Source: an uncultured SAR116 cluster alpha proteobacterium (GTDB lineage: Bacteria; Pseudomonadota; Alphaproteobacteria; Puniceispirillales; Puniceispirillaceae). From it: 64,000 nt of DNA. The position numbers and the translations under genes are program-made. Where the stretch lies: positions 41,182 through 105,181 of the forward strand of contig CACNQE010000007.1 in NCBI GenBank assembly GCA_902622515.1, in the 5' to 3' direction. Every line of letters begins with the position of its first letter. The stretch's first letter is position 1. The notes beneath the pieces are model-generated. The model was not told where the DNA came from. It saw nothing but the letters and a program-made list of their open reading frames with translations, and searched no databases. Shown here in pieces: positions 17,099 to 25,128 of the stretch.

Positions 17099-17983
17099 TC
17101 ACTCTTTTGCAAAACCTATATCAATAATTGACCGTCTTATTTCTCCTGTGCGCTTAAATAAATTTAAAAGTTTATCTCCCTCCCGCTGATTGATAGCTTT
17201 CTGAAGGAATGCGAGGTCCTCCGTAAACCGCTGCAACATTTCAAGCACAGCCTCATCATTATTTAAAAATACGTCCCGCCACATAGTAGGATCTGAAGCT
17301 GCAATTCGAGTGAAATCCCTAAATCCAGACGCTGAAAATCTAATAACATCATTTTTTAAGTCATGTTCCAGATCTGAGGCTGTTCCGACTATGGTAAAAG
17401 CAATTAAATGAGGCAAATGAGAAGTTATTGCCAGAACCTTATCATGATAATTCGCGTCCATGACTTCTACCATAGCTCCTAATTTCTCACAAAATCTCTT
17501 AATCACTGAAATTGCAGAGTTTGTTTTTTCGTCACCGATTAGAAGCCAATAGTGGTTCTTAAACAAAGTAGGGAAACCTGCAGATGGTCCCGAAAACTCA
17601 GTTCCTGCTAATGGATGACCAGGAACAAAAGAAATATGAGGCAAGACAAGGGGATTTATATCGTCAATAACAGAACGTTTGGTTGAACCAGTATCTGTAA
17701 GAATAGCGCCTGGCTTAAGATTTGAAATAATTTGTTTAACTACCCCAGCCATAGCTCCAACCGGTACTGCTAAAAATATGATATCTGCGTCCCTAACGGC
17801 AGCCTTTATATCATCGACCAAATTTACCGGAAGCCCTATTTTTTCTGCCTCTAATAGAACTTCCTTAGATGCATCAAAACCAGTAACAATCGCTGCAGCA
17901 CCAAAATATTGAGTTGCACATATAATAGAACTACCAATTAATCCAAGACCTATTACGGCAACATTTGGGAGATTATCGGCCAT
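17099..17983 (-). CDS. tyrC: Prephenate/arogenate dehydrogenase
   Basis: The 294-residue enzyme oxidatively decarboxylates prephenate (or arogenate) on the way to tyrosine. The NAD-binding loop G-L-G-L-I-G lies at 12-17, and the downstream DTGSTKRSVI and FVPGHPLAGTEFSGP motifs (near 97 and 118) are those of the TyrA family, with the substrate-binding histidine in the second. Later, ITSHLPHLIA near 188 supplies another conserved histidine. There is no fused chorismate mutase domain, which is encoded two genes upstream. The gene begins five bases after hisC on the same strand, in the order chorismate mutase-hisC-tyrC. Confidence 0.93.
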   Translation of the reverse strand: MADNLPNVAVIGLGLIGSSIICATQYFGAAAIVTGFDASKEVLLEAEKIGLPVNLVDDIKAAVRDADIIFLAVPVGAMAGVVKQIISNLKPGAILTDTGSTKRSVIDDINPLVLPHISFVPGHPLAGTEFSGPSAGFPTLFKNHYWLLIGDEKTNSAISVIKRFCEKLGAMVEVMDANYHDKVLAITSHLPHLIAFTIVGTASDLEHDLKNDVIRFSASGFRDFTRIAASDPTMWRDVFLNNDEAVLEMLQRFTEDLAFLQKAINQREGDKLLNLFKRTGEIRRSIIDIGFAKE

Positions 17984-17988
17984 TTGCC

Positions 17989-19086
17989 TTAACTAGCCTC
18001 CTGAAGAAGAATTTTTCTTAAACATAGTGTAAATTTTTCCATTTCGTCAGTTCTTCCTATCGACATTCTTAGCATTTCTGGTAGACCATAGGGGGTCATA
18101 TCTCTAAGCTGAATACCTTGTTCCATAAGATGATCAGAAATATAGGCCGCAGAAGGCCCATTTTTATTTCTAAAATCAAGTAGCATAAAATTTGCTTGGC
18201 CTTCTAATGTTTTAACACCCATATCATTAAATCTATTTATTATCTCATTCATCCAAAATTTATTATGGGCAACTGACTTTTCTTGAAAGGCTATATCCTC
18301 TACTGCAACTCTCCCAGCTAAAGCAGCAATTTGATTAACTGAGAATGGTCCTCGAATGGATTGCAGGGTCGCAAGAATATCTGGGGGGCAATAACCCCAA
18401 CCCAATCGCAAAGCTGCTATCCCAAATAACTTAGAAAACGTCCTAAGCATAACGACGTTATTATTAGATTCAACCAGCTTAGCTGCATCAGATAGTCCAG
18501 AGGTCACATACTCGTAATAAGCCCAGTCAAGAACAAGAAGGACAGATTTTGGAATTGAAACGATTAATCGTGTTAATTCCTGGTCAGAAATCATTGAACC
18601 CGTTGGATTATTCGGATTTGCAAGAAACACCATTTTTGTCTTTGGTGTAAGCTTAGAGATAATAGCGTCAACGCTTACTGTAAAGTTATCATCTGGCGCA
18701 ACAATAGGGACGCCTCCAGCTATTTTTATTGCCTGCGGAAATACCAGAAAACCATATTCTGTATGAATCGCTTCATCACCAGGGTTTAAGAAAGCGGTGC
18801 ATAATAAATAAATAAGCTCGTCAGAACCATTTCCTATTAAAATTTTCTCTGGCTTTAGCTTAAACCTCAATGCTAACGATTCTATTAAATCCTCATCTTG
18901 TTGTGCGGGATATCGATAAAAATCTATGTCATTTCTTTTAATTGCTTCCTCAACGAGAGGGGAACACCCAATTCCGTTCTCATTGACAGACAACCGAATC
19001 AATGATTTAGATATTTTTTTACCAAAATTAGGTCTATAACTAACCAGAGTTTGTATAGCATCAGCTGGCATTGGCTTAACTGTCAT
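17989..19086 (-). CDS. hisC: Histidinol-phosphate / aromatic aminotransferase
   Basis: A fold-type-I PLP aminotransferase of 365 residues in the HisC group. The PLP lysine lies in RTFSKLFGIAALRLGWG near residue 216, and FLANPNNPTGS near 160 is the cofactor-ring asparagine motif. HisC proteins placed beside tyrC, as here, usually also transaminate prephenate or aromatic keto acids, so the enzyme may serve both histidine and tyrosine/phenylalanine synthesis. The ATG at 19086 is chosen over an upstream one because a GGAGAT ribosome-binding site precedes it and the longer form would overlap the chorismate mutase gene. The substrate range is inferred. Confidence 0.9.
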   Translation of the reverse strand: MTVKPMPADAIQTLVSYRPNFGKKISKSLIRLSVNENGIGCSPLVEEAIKRNDIDFYRYPAQQDEDLIESLALRFKLKPEKILIGNGSDELIYLLCTAFLNPGDEAIHTEYGFLVFPQAIKIAGGVPIVAPDDNFTVSVDAIISKLTPKTKMVFLANPNNPTGSMISDQELTRLIVSIPKSVLLVLDWAYYEYVTSGLSDAAKLVESNNNVVMLRTFSKLFGIAALRLGWGYCPPDILATLQSIRGPFSVNQIAALAGRVAVEDIAFQEKSVAHNKFWMNEIINRFNDMGVKTLEGQANFMLLDFRNKNGPSAAYISDHLMEQGIQLRDMTPYGLPEMLRMSIGRTDEMEKFTLCLRKILLQEAS

Positions 19087-19132
19087 TATAAAAATATCTC
19101 CAACTGTAAAAATGAAAAGCTCTAAAATTATC

Positions 19133-19786
19133 CTAGTCTTCACTAGATGTTAGATTAACCCAAGCTCCAATATAAACAAGTTCCTTTGAATTATTTTCTG
19201 CCAAGAAACCAGGTTTTTCAATTATAGCTATTTCTGAAACATTGGAACTCTTAAAAACTGAAATATCAAAGCCTGTTTCTTCTGGCATGTTTTTACAGAT
19301 TATGGCAACATTATCTATTTTATGATTAAGATAAATACCCGTCTTTTTTCCGAGATGTTTTCCGATTTTAGAGAGCTCTGAATAAGGAAAAAATGCAATT
19401 TCTGCATCATTTTCCAACAATTTTTTTATTATATCTTTTTCTGTTTGACATTGTTCATGTTCCAAGAAATTAGAACTAAATTCTTGAGTAAATTTTTCCA
19501 AACCTCGAAGACTTATAATTTTGAATTTTGGTTTCTGTCTATAAACACTCGAAGCTAATAATAATCTCCACAACCTAATGACAACATCTCTTTCAAAATC
19601 ATTATCTATTTGCAAAAGAAGCTTATGCATAAGTAGAGCTTCTCTAGCTGGGCGGTAAACTGGGCTACCTTCTAACTTCACAGCAGCTATTTCATTAGAG
19701 AGAGACAAACGCTGCCTAATTAAATCAAGTAACGCTTGGTCTATTTTATCTATCTTTTGTCTTATTTCCAAAAGTGTGTCTGACAT
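19133..19786 (-). CDS. Chorismate mutase (AroQ) with unassigned C-terminal domain
   Basis: The first 90 or so residues form an AroQ-type chorismate mutase: IRQKIDKIDQALLDLIRQR, then an E-I-A-A-V-K segment and VYRPARE with the conserved arginine and lysine residues of the active site. This domain converts chorismate to prephenate for the neighbouring tyrC. The remaining 120 or so residues are not a recognised enzyme; a DAEIAFFPYSEL stretch faintly recalls prephenate dehydratase folds, but the catalytic motifs are not seen. The ATG at 19786 follows GGGGGAA; the upstream extension has no ribosome-binding site. The protein has 217 residues. It is the first gene of the chorismate mutase-hisC-tyrC cluster. 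Confidence 0.8.
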   Translation of the reverse strand: MSDTLLEIRQKIDKIDQALLDLIRQRLSLSNEIAAVKLEGSPVYRPAREALLMHKLLLQIDNDFERDVVIRLWRLLLASSVYRQKPKFKIISLRGLEKFTQEFSSNFLEHEQCQTEKDIIKKLLENDAEIAFFPYSELSKIGKHLGKKTGIYLNHKIDNVAIICKNMPEETGFDISVFKSSNVSEIAIIEKPGFLAENNSKELVYIGAWVNLTSSED

Positions 19787-19846
19787 AAAATTTCCCCCAA
19801 AAGTTGCCATCAAAATAAAAATTTTCTGCAATTTTTCAGAACTTTA

Positions 19847-20572
19847 TTATTCTTCTACAGAATACGCTGACTGGCTTTTTACAGACGCAAACAACCGTTT
19901 CTTCGCGACGACCCTGTTTTTATTTGGTTCTGCATAAACCAATTTATTTGCTTCAACAATTAGGACTCCTCCAAAAAGTGGTAACAAGCGCTCCCCAAAA
20001 ACTTCTACTTGGTTAGAAAATACCCTTGGTAATTTATCTACGAATGGTGGCAAAAACAAACTTCTTGTACATTTTTCTGGATTTAACCCTGTGTTTTTTA
20101 ATAAGGCGAAAATTTGACGTTTGCTGAAAGGGGTGCCGTGTCCAAAGGGTGTTGTTTCAGCTCTTGACCACAAGCCACCACGATGAGGCACAATCATTAT
20201 AAGTTTACCTGCACTTCTTAAAACCCGACTCGCTTCCAACAAAAATCCATTTTTATCTATAATAAATTCAAGTGCATGCGTCATTAGAACATAGTCAACT
20301 GAGTCACTCTCCAACGGCCAACTTGTTGAGTCAATCAATGCGCTATACACAACATTTTCAGACTCCCATGGCATACCACCAATTTCAGATGGCATTAACA
20401 CTGGAAACATTGCGCTTCTCTCTGGAAAAATAGAGGGAAAACCAACCACAACGTTTGAAGTTTTATTTGATGGCACCCAGATTTTTGATAGCTCTTTATT
20501 CAATAGTCTCGCAACCATTTGTCCACGTGTGCTATTATAAAAGGCATCTATTTTTCCTACATCATATAACAT
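19847..20572 (-). CDS. Class I SAM-dependent methyltransferase
   Basis: The 241-residue protein resembles alphaproteobacterial class I methyltransferases of the Methyltransf_11 type. The start YDVGKIDAFYNSTRGQMVAR, the WPLESDSVDYVLMTHALEF segment near 95 and the LLEASRVLRSAGKLIMIVPHR segment near 115 match motifs around the SAM fold. The glycine-rich motif I near residue 40 is degenerate (VVVGFPSIF), as in close relatives. The substrate is unknown; in related genomes the gene often lies near a glyoxalase II gene. An AAAGGAT ribosome-binding site precedes the ATG. Confidence 0.75.
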   Translation of the reverse strand: MLYDVGKIDAFYNSTRGQMVARLLNKELSKIWVPSNKTSNVVVGFPSIFPERSAMFPVLMPSEIGGMPWESENVVYSALIDSTSWPLESDSVDYVLMTHALEFIIDKNGFLLEASRVLRSAGKLIMIVPHRGGLWSRAETTPFGHGTPFSKRQIFALLKNTGLNPEKCTRSLFLPPFVDKLPRVFSNQVEVFGERLLPLFGGVLIVEANKLVYAEPNKNRVVAKKRLFASVKSQSAYSVEE

Positions 20573-20674
20573 TGCTTATCCTTTATATGATATCGAATAA
20601 ACATACCTCAAAATTCTTTTTAAAAATAGCAAGATTTATTAAATGAAATCCATTTAAGTGTATTATTCACAAAC

Positions 20675-21043
20675 TTACTTACAATTAGACAAGATATAAG
20701 CGGCTTCGCGGATGTCAGAATAGACATCTGGCTTACAGGTGCGAATGGAAACACCTATTACCGAAGGCATCTGACTCACTAAATCATATATCTCACGTGC
20801 CAATGTTTCCTGCAAATCAAAATGTTTGCTTCTACATAATTTCAAGACAGCACTTCTCACCGTATCATAGTCAAGTGCCTCAGAAATTTTGTCAGAACTG
20901 GGTTCATTTTTTGGATCAAGGTGAACATCCAAATCAATTAAAATGCGTTGTGGCTTTTCACGCTCAAACTGATGAATTCCAATGGAGCAAGTAACTTCAA
21001 TACCATAAAGCTGAAAACATCGTTTTAAATTAGTTTCATACAT
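20675..21043 (-). CDS. folB: Dihydroneopterin aldolase
   Basis: FolB converts dihydroneopterin to hydroxymethyl-dihydropterin and glycolaldehyde in folate synthesis. The 122-residue length fits the family, as do the GIHQFEREKPQRILIDLDVHL segment near 21, the LDYDTVRSAVL segment near 57 and the catalytic glutamate in DLQETLAREI near 75. Its ATG directly follows the stop codon of the upstream reductase gene, so the two are translated together. The linked reductase has pteridine-reductase features, which supports a pterin role for the pair. folK and folP are not in the window. Confidence 0.92.
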   Translation of the reverse strand: MYETNLKRCFQLYGIEVTCSIGIHQFEREKPQRILIDLDVHLDPKNEPSSDKISEALDYDTVRSAVLKLCRSKHFDLQETLAREIYDLVSQMPSVIGVSIRTCKPDVYSDIREAAYILSNCK

Positions 21044-21808
21044 TTAATTATCTTCCATAAAAGCAACATCCCTAGGTAATGGCTGCAAATGCGCTCCTCC
21101 ATCAAGAATAATTGTCTCTCCCGTCATAGAAGATGTAGATAATATTAAACGTGCAGCAGCGACTATATCTTCTTTATCTGCGCCTTTTCTAAGCAAATTT
21201 CGTTTATGAGACCGTTTGAATTCTTCATCTGTTTGGCCGCCTGAGGGAAGGGTGATTCCGGGCGCAATTGCATTAACCCTGAGTGCGGGTGCATATGCCT
21301 GTGCTGCCAAAATACCAAAATTCTGGAGAGCCGCCTTTGATAAAGTATAGGTGAAGTAATCTGGATTAAGGCCAAATAACTTTGAATCAAGGATATTTAT
21401 TACACATCCACTATTTTTTTCTCTAAATTGTTTCGCAAATTCCGAAGTTAAAATTGCGGGAGCAGCAACATTAACTGCTATATGTCTTTGTAAAGTCTGG
21501 ACAGAGAAATCAGTAATTTCATCATAAACGAATAAAGAGGCATTGTTTATCAAAGCAGATATGGGTTGCCCCCGAGAAGCGTCTTTAATTAATTGTTTGC
21601 AGGCGTCGGGGTTAGACAAATCAGCTTGAAGAACTTCGACTTCTCTTCCTTTTTTTATAAGGCGTTTACAAAGTGCTTCCGCTAATTTTCTGTTTTTATT
21701 ACAATGTATTATTACGTGCCAACCATCTGCTGCGAGATGTGTTGCAAGCGCAGCTCCAATACGCTTAGACCCACCTGTAATTAAGATTTTTTTTTTGCTT
21801 AAGCCCAT
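21044..21808 (-). CDS. SDR-family pteridine reductase (PTR1/FolM-like)
   Basis: A 254-residue short-chain dehydrogenase. The nucleotide loop is T-G-G-S-K-R-I-G at 11-18, the T-G-x-x-x-R-x-G form found in pteridine reductases rather than the usual T-G-x-x-x-G-x-G. The active site has Tyr154 and Lys158, and the position normally held by serine, 13 residues before the tyrosine, is Asp141. Asp-Tyr-Lys with this spacing is the PTR1/FolM arrangement. Such enzymes use NADPH to reduce dihydropterins and, in some organisms, dihydrofolate. It is joined to folB with no gap. A GGACAAAAA sequence precedes the ATG. The substrate is inferred. Confidence 0.82.
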   Translation of the reverse strand: MGLSKKKILITGGSKRIGAALATHLAADGWHVIIHCNKNRKLAEALCKRLIKKGREVEVLQADLSNPDACKQLIKDASRGQPISALINNASLFVYDEITDFSVQTLQRHIAVNVAAPAILTSEFAKQFREKNSGCVINILDSKLFGLNPDYFTYTLSKAALQNFGILAAQAYAPALRVNAIAPGITLPSGGQTDEEFKRSHKRNLLRKGADKEDIVAAARLILSTSSMTGETIILDGGAHLQPLPRDVAFMEDN

Positions 21809-21878
21809 TTTTTGTCCTAAATTTCAACAAAGAACATAACACAAGAAAAATATAAACCAATAGTAAAACGCGCAGAAT

Positions 21879-22865
21879 TTAAAGTGCCGGAGCTATAAAA
21901 TGAGGATAAATTGAAGTCTGTTTGCAGATTTCCAAAACGTTTAATCCACGCATTAATCCGTAATTTGTAACCAAAACAGATATTAAGCCCGCTGCATTAG
22001 CTCCTAAGATGTCTGTATGCAACGAATCTCCAATCATTGCTATTCGTGATTTTTGCAGGGCCTTAGTTGTTTTTCTCTGAAGAATTTTAATAGCCTTTTG
22101 AAATGAAGCGGGATATGGTTTTCCATACCATTCTACTGGGAATTCTGCCTGCTTCATAGCTCGAGCCACCCAATATCCAGGTTCGGCAGAAAACCTATTT
22201 CCTTGTGGGGCTGTAATATCCGGATTTGCAACGAAAACAGTCCTAGGATTTTCTATCAATGCTGCCTCAAGTTTTGATTGCTTGGTATCTGTCCATCCAA
22301 TACTTCCCATAAACGCAAAAGCTTCAGCTTGCCGCAAAGCATCATAATAAATCCCTACTTTATGATTGAAATCCAAACAATGTTTAAGTGGTGCCGTGGC
22401 TTCATCTAGGCGCATTATATTTTTTTCAGTTTTATTTATTAGCTTTTCCTCAAGAACATCTCTACTCGAGATAATATCATGTCTACTTATTTCTAATCCC
22501 CAACTATTATATATCTGTGCTGTTTTCTTGGAGGGCTGACTAGCACCATTCGTTAGAATAACAAATGGAAGATTGCGCTGGGAAATTTCAGAAAAAAATT
22601 TTTGGAATCCCGGAGTTAAATTATTTCCAATGTTAACGATTCCATACCCATCTAAAATAAGTCCATCCACCTCATCAAGAAGTTCACTAACAGAACCTAA
22701 CATTTTTGGATCGATTGTTCTAGTTTCGGGTAAAATTGGCCTTAATAACTCGTAAATCTTAAATGCGCTTTCTGCATTTAATTTATTTGCAGGTGGAATT
22801 TCAGCACTATATAAGTTTAGCTTATTGTTGTCACTATAATCAGGACTATTTTCTTTATCAGTCAT
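21879..22865 (-). CDS. HAD-superfamily class IIA hydrolase (TIGR01459-like)
   Basis: The protein looks like the alphaproteobacterial HAD-IIA sugar or nucleotide phosphatase family. Motif I is LILDGYGIVNIG, with the nucleophile aspartate and the D-x-W/Y-G variant usual in this group; motif II is VILTNGASQP; and motif III-IV is MIGDSLHTDILGANAAGL near the C-terminus. The ATG at 22865 gives 328 residues, but it lacks a clear ribosome-binding site, so the first 60 or so residues before motif I are uncertain; the frame is open further upstream only through the divergent gene. The substrate is unknown. Confidence 0.78.
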   Translation of the reverse strand: MTDKENSPDYSDNNKLNLYSAEIPPANKLNAESAFKIYELLRPILPETRTIDPKMLGSVSELLDEVDGLILDGYGIVNIGNNLTPGFQKFFSEISQRNLPFVILTNGASQPSKKTAQIYNSWGLEISRHDIISSRDVLEEKLINKTEKNIMRLDEATAPLKHCLDFNHKVGIYYDALRQAEAFAFMGSIGWTDTKQSKLEAALIENPRTVFVANPDITAPQGNRFSAEPGYWVARAMKQAEFPVEWYGKPYPASFQKAIKILQRKTTKALQKSRIAMIGDSLHTDILGANAAGLISVLVTNYGLMRGLNVLEICKQTSIYPHFIAPAL

Positions 22866-22972
22866 ATTTATACACGTTTTTTTGAAAAAATTAACATTTT
22901 TTAAATTCCCATTGTTGATCAATTTTAGATTGAATTTCTTTAAGTGATAAACTTCTATGGCGGAGAATTCAA

Positions 22973-23998
22973 ATAAAGACACTAAAACAAACATACGAAT
23001 TCGTCATTATTGGTTCTGGAGTGGCTGGATTATCCGCTGCAAACACTCTTACCAAAAATAAAAGGGATGTGCTCATAATTGATAAAGGTATTAATCCTGG
23101 CGGTAGATTATCTACAAAAAATCACCCTTTATTCTCGTTTGATCATGGTGCTCAATTTTTCACAACAAAAGATAGCGAATTTAATGAATTAGTTCAAAAA
23201 GGTGCTAAAAATAAAGAAATAGCTATTTTTGATCATCCCCAAAAAGGCCCAGTATACGTTGGCAATCCTGTATTTAAGTCATTTATTTCAACATTAGTAA
23301 GCCCTTTTAACATTGTTCAAAATGCACTTGTAACGAAAATTAAAAAGGAAGTGGAAAAAGGTACTAGAGATTGGTGTATATCAATTGAAAACTCAAAGCC
23401 TGTTTATGCAAATAATGTTATACTGACAATGCCCGCACCCCAAACACATGCAATACTTCCAGAATTCCTGACAGAGCTAAGACAAACGAGCTTGAAAGCT
23501 GAATATCAGCCTTGTATTGCAATTTTAGCAGGTATTCAATTATCACACGATTCTGCGTTAATTTTGAATAAGAACCGGTCAACATTTGAACCTATATTAC
23601 TGGAAAAAAGAAACATAAGCTGGTCCATTGGAAAATGGTCACATGGAGAAAAGAATAACACGTCTTATATCTCTATAATCATTCATGCGAGTCCCAAATT
23701 TTCCTTAAAAAATATTGAAAGGAATCTAAATCAACTGTCTCATGAATTATGGGGGGAATGGAAATCAATAATTAGTGAGGATAACAAACTCAATATATCT
23801 GTGCTACCAGAACAGATTTCTTACTTAGAAGGCCATATATGGCGTTTTGCAAGGGTATCCAGAATTGCCGATGACTCACATATGCGCACTAATATGCAAC
23901 ATTCAATTGCTCTAGCAGGTGACTGGCTTTCTGGACCACGCATTGAATCAGCGTGGATTTCAGGAAGAAATGCCGCTATTTCATTGTTAGCGAAATAA
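22973..23998 (+). CDS. NAD(P)/FAD-dependent oxidoreductase with ATA start
   Basis: The protein resembles COG3380/renalase-like amine oxidases: the Rossmann start YEFVIIGSGVAGLSAANTL, then DKGINPGGRLSTKN and DHGAQFFTTKD, and a C-terminal ALAGDWLSGPRIESAWISG FAD motif. The first GTG in this frame (23021) lies inside the G-S-G-V-A-G motif, so it cannot be the real start. There is no ATG, GTG or TTG between it and the in-frame TGA at 22931. GGAG at 22962-22965 followed after seven bases by ATA at 22973 would give 341 residues with a normal N-terminus. An ATG at 22957 is in another frame and would need a +1 shift. Substrate unknown. Confidence 0.75.
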   Translation: MKTLKQTYEFVIIGSGVAGLSAANTLTKNKRDVLIIDKGINPGGRLSTKNHPLFSFDHGAQFFTTKDSEFNELVQKGAKNKEIAIFDHPQKGPVYVGNPVFKSFISTLVSPFNIVQNALVTKIKKEVEKGTRDWCISIENSKPVYANNVILTMPAPQTHAILPEFLTELRQTSLKAEYQPCIAILAGIQLSHDSALILNKNRSTFEPILLEKRNISWSIGKWSHGEKNNTSYISIIIHASPKFSLKNIERNLNQLSHELWGEWKSIISEDNKLNISVLPEQISYLEGHIWRFARVSRIADDSHMRTNMQHSIALAGDWLSGPRIESAWISGRNAAISLLAK

Positions 23999-24076
23999 TA
24001 ATATCAATTTACTGGTCAAAATAATATTTAATTTCTTTTTAATATAGTACATCAGAGGTAAAAACAGATGCAACAC

Positions 24077-24104
24077 TTGACAGAAATAGCCCAAGATGTA
24101 TAGT
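24077..24104 (+). promoter_or_regulatory. Sigma70-type promoter for rplU-rpmA
   Basis: TTGACA (24077-24082), a perfect -35, is followed after 16 bases by TATAGT (24099-24104), five of six to the -10 consensus. It lies in the longest gene-free stretch of the window (24001-24224) and would give a leader of about 115 bases before rplU. Nothing else clear was seen in that stretch, which is very AT-rich towards the rplU start. Confidence 0.6.
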
Positions 24105-24224
24105 CTCGCTTCTCCTTGAGATTTTATTAATTATTTTAACTCTTATGAATTTTAACTAACTATATTTATTACAAAATTTAACTTGATTAACAAATTTTAT
24201 TAACTTTTTATTAAAGGTGTCTCC

Positions 24225-24731
24225 ATGTATGCAGTGGTGAAAACAGGTGGAAAACAATACCGTGTTTCAAAAGATGACACAATAATGGTTGAATTTATTA
24301 AGGCAGAGACTGGTTCAACTATTTATTTGGACAATGTGATGATGCTAAATAATAATGGTGATTTAACTATTGGAACACCAAAAGTGAATGGTGCCCTAGT
24401 TTCCGCCAAAGTTGTAAAACAAGCTCGCGGCCCTAAGTTGATTATTTTTCGTCGAAAGCGACGTAAAAATCATCGAAGAACTCAGGGACATAGACAAGAT
24501 TTAACACTTCTTAAAATTATAGATATAAGTCCAGATGGAAAGATAAAAGCCTCAAACAAAAAAGCCAAACCAGAAGGTGACAAAGAAAATAAAAGCACTA
24601 CAAAAGAAGCAGTTGCAAAAAAAATTGTTAAAAAACAAACCATAGAAAAGGTAAGTAGTACGAAAGCTACTCCCAAAAAATTAGCTGCTAAGAAAGCAAC
24701 TGCAAAAAAAAAGCCTAGTGTAAAAAAATAA
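24225..24731 (+). CDS. rplU: 50S ribosomal protein L21 with lysine-rich tail
   Basis: Residues 1-103 are ordinary L21, starting [14 protein letters not shown] and including the rRNA-binding [17 protein letters not shown] stretch at 75-91. The remaining 65 or so residues form a low-complexity tail rich in lysine, alanine and threonine, for example KKIVKKQ and [10 protein letters not shown], of the kind seen as an extension in some alphaproteobacterial L21 proteins; typical L21 lacks it. The tail is likely disordered and could bind rRNA or DNA. An AAAGGTG ribosome-binding site precedes the ATG. rpmA follows after 13 bases, then obgE, the usual order. Confidence 0.97.
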   Translation: MYAVVKTGGKQYRVSKDDTIMVEFIKAETGSTIYLDNVMMLNNNGDLTIGTPKVNGALVSAKVVKQARGPKLIIFRRKRRKNHRRTQGHRQDLTLLKIIDISPDGKIKASNKKAKPEGDKENKSTTKEAVAKKIVKKQTIEKVSSTKATPKKLAAKKATAKKKPSVKK

Positions 24732-24744
24732 GAGGAGTTTAAAA

Positions 24745-25011
24745 ATGGCTCATAAAAAAGCAGGCGGAAGTTCTCGTAATGGACGTGATTCAGCTGGCCG
24801 TCGTTTAGGAGTTAAAAAATTTGGTGGCGAATCTGTGTTGTCAGGAAACATCATCGTCCGACAAAGAGGAACTAAGTTTCATCCAGGTGAAAACGTGGGA
24901 ATGGGCAAAGATCACACATTATTCGCTCTGACAACAGGTTCAGTAAACTTTAGAAAGAAAACAGGTGGTAGAACCTACGTGAATGTTTCACAAGCTGCTG
25001 CTGCAGAATAA
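24745..25011 (+). CDS. rpmA: 50S ribosomal protein L27
   Basis: L27, 88 residues, lies at the peptidyl-transferase centre of the large subunit. The sequence opens [20 protein letters not shown], the standard L27 N-terminus without the cleavable extension of Firmicutes, and contains KFGGE and [13 protein letters not shown]. An AGAGGAG ribosome-binding site lies eight bases before the ATG. It ends just before a strong intrinsic terminator, which separates rplU-rpmA from obgE. Confidence 0.98.
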   Translation: MAHKKAGGSSRNGRDSAGRRLGVKKFGGESVLSGNIIVRQRGTKFHPGENVGMGKDHTLFALTTGSVNFRKKTGGRTYVNVSQAAAAE

Positions 25012-25035
25012 ATCAAAGAAAAAATAAATTTTTTC

Positions 25036-25068
25036 GTGGGGAAAGCCAAAGGTTTTCCCTTTTTTGTT
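25036..25068 (+). terminator. Rho-independent terminator after rpmA
   Basis: GGGAAAGCC (25039-25047), a three-base loop AAA and GGTTTTCCC (25051-25059) form a nine-base stem with one G-U pair, followed directly by a run of six T residues. This is the clearest intrinsic terminator in the window. It should end the rplU-rpmA transcript; obgE would then need its own promoter or read-through. Confidence 0.8.
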
Positions 25069-25128
25069 TAAACGGTATTTAAATAAGCTTAAATTTGCAG
25101 AACAATCATAAATGCAAAGTTATAAAAC

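Noticed and set aside
22957..23020. ATG at 22957 as the start of the FAD oxidoreductase
   Set aside because: It is in a different frame and needs a one-base shift, and no ribosome-binding site precedes it. The ATA at 22973 with GGAG is preferred, but the shift remains possible.
24160..24215. TTAA repeats upstream of rplU as CtrA sites
   Set aside because: The spacings are five and nine bases, not the seven needed for the CtrA box, in a region that is nearly all A and T.
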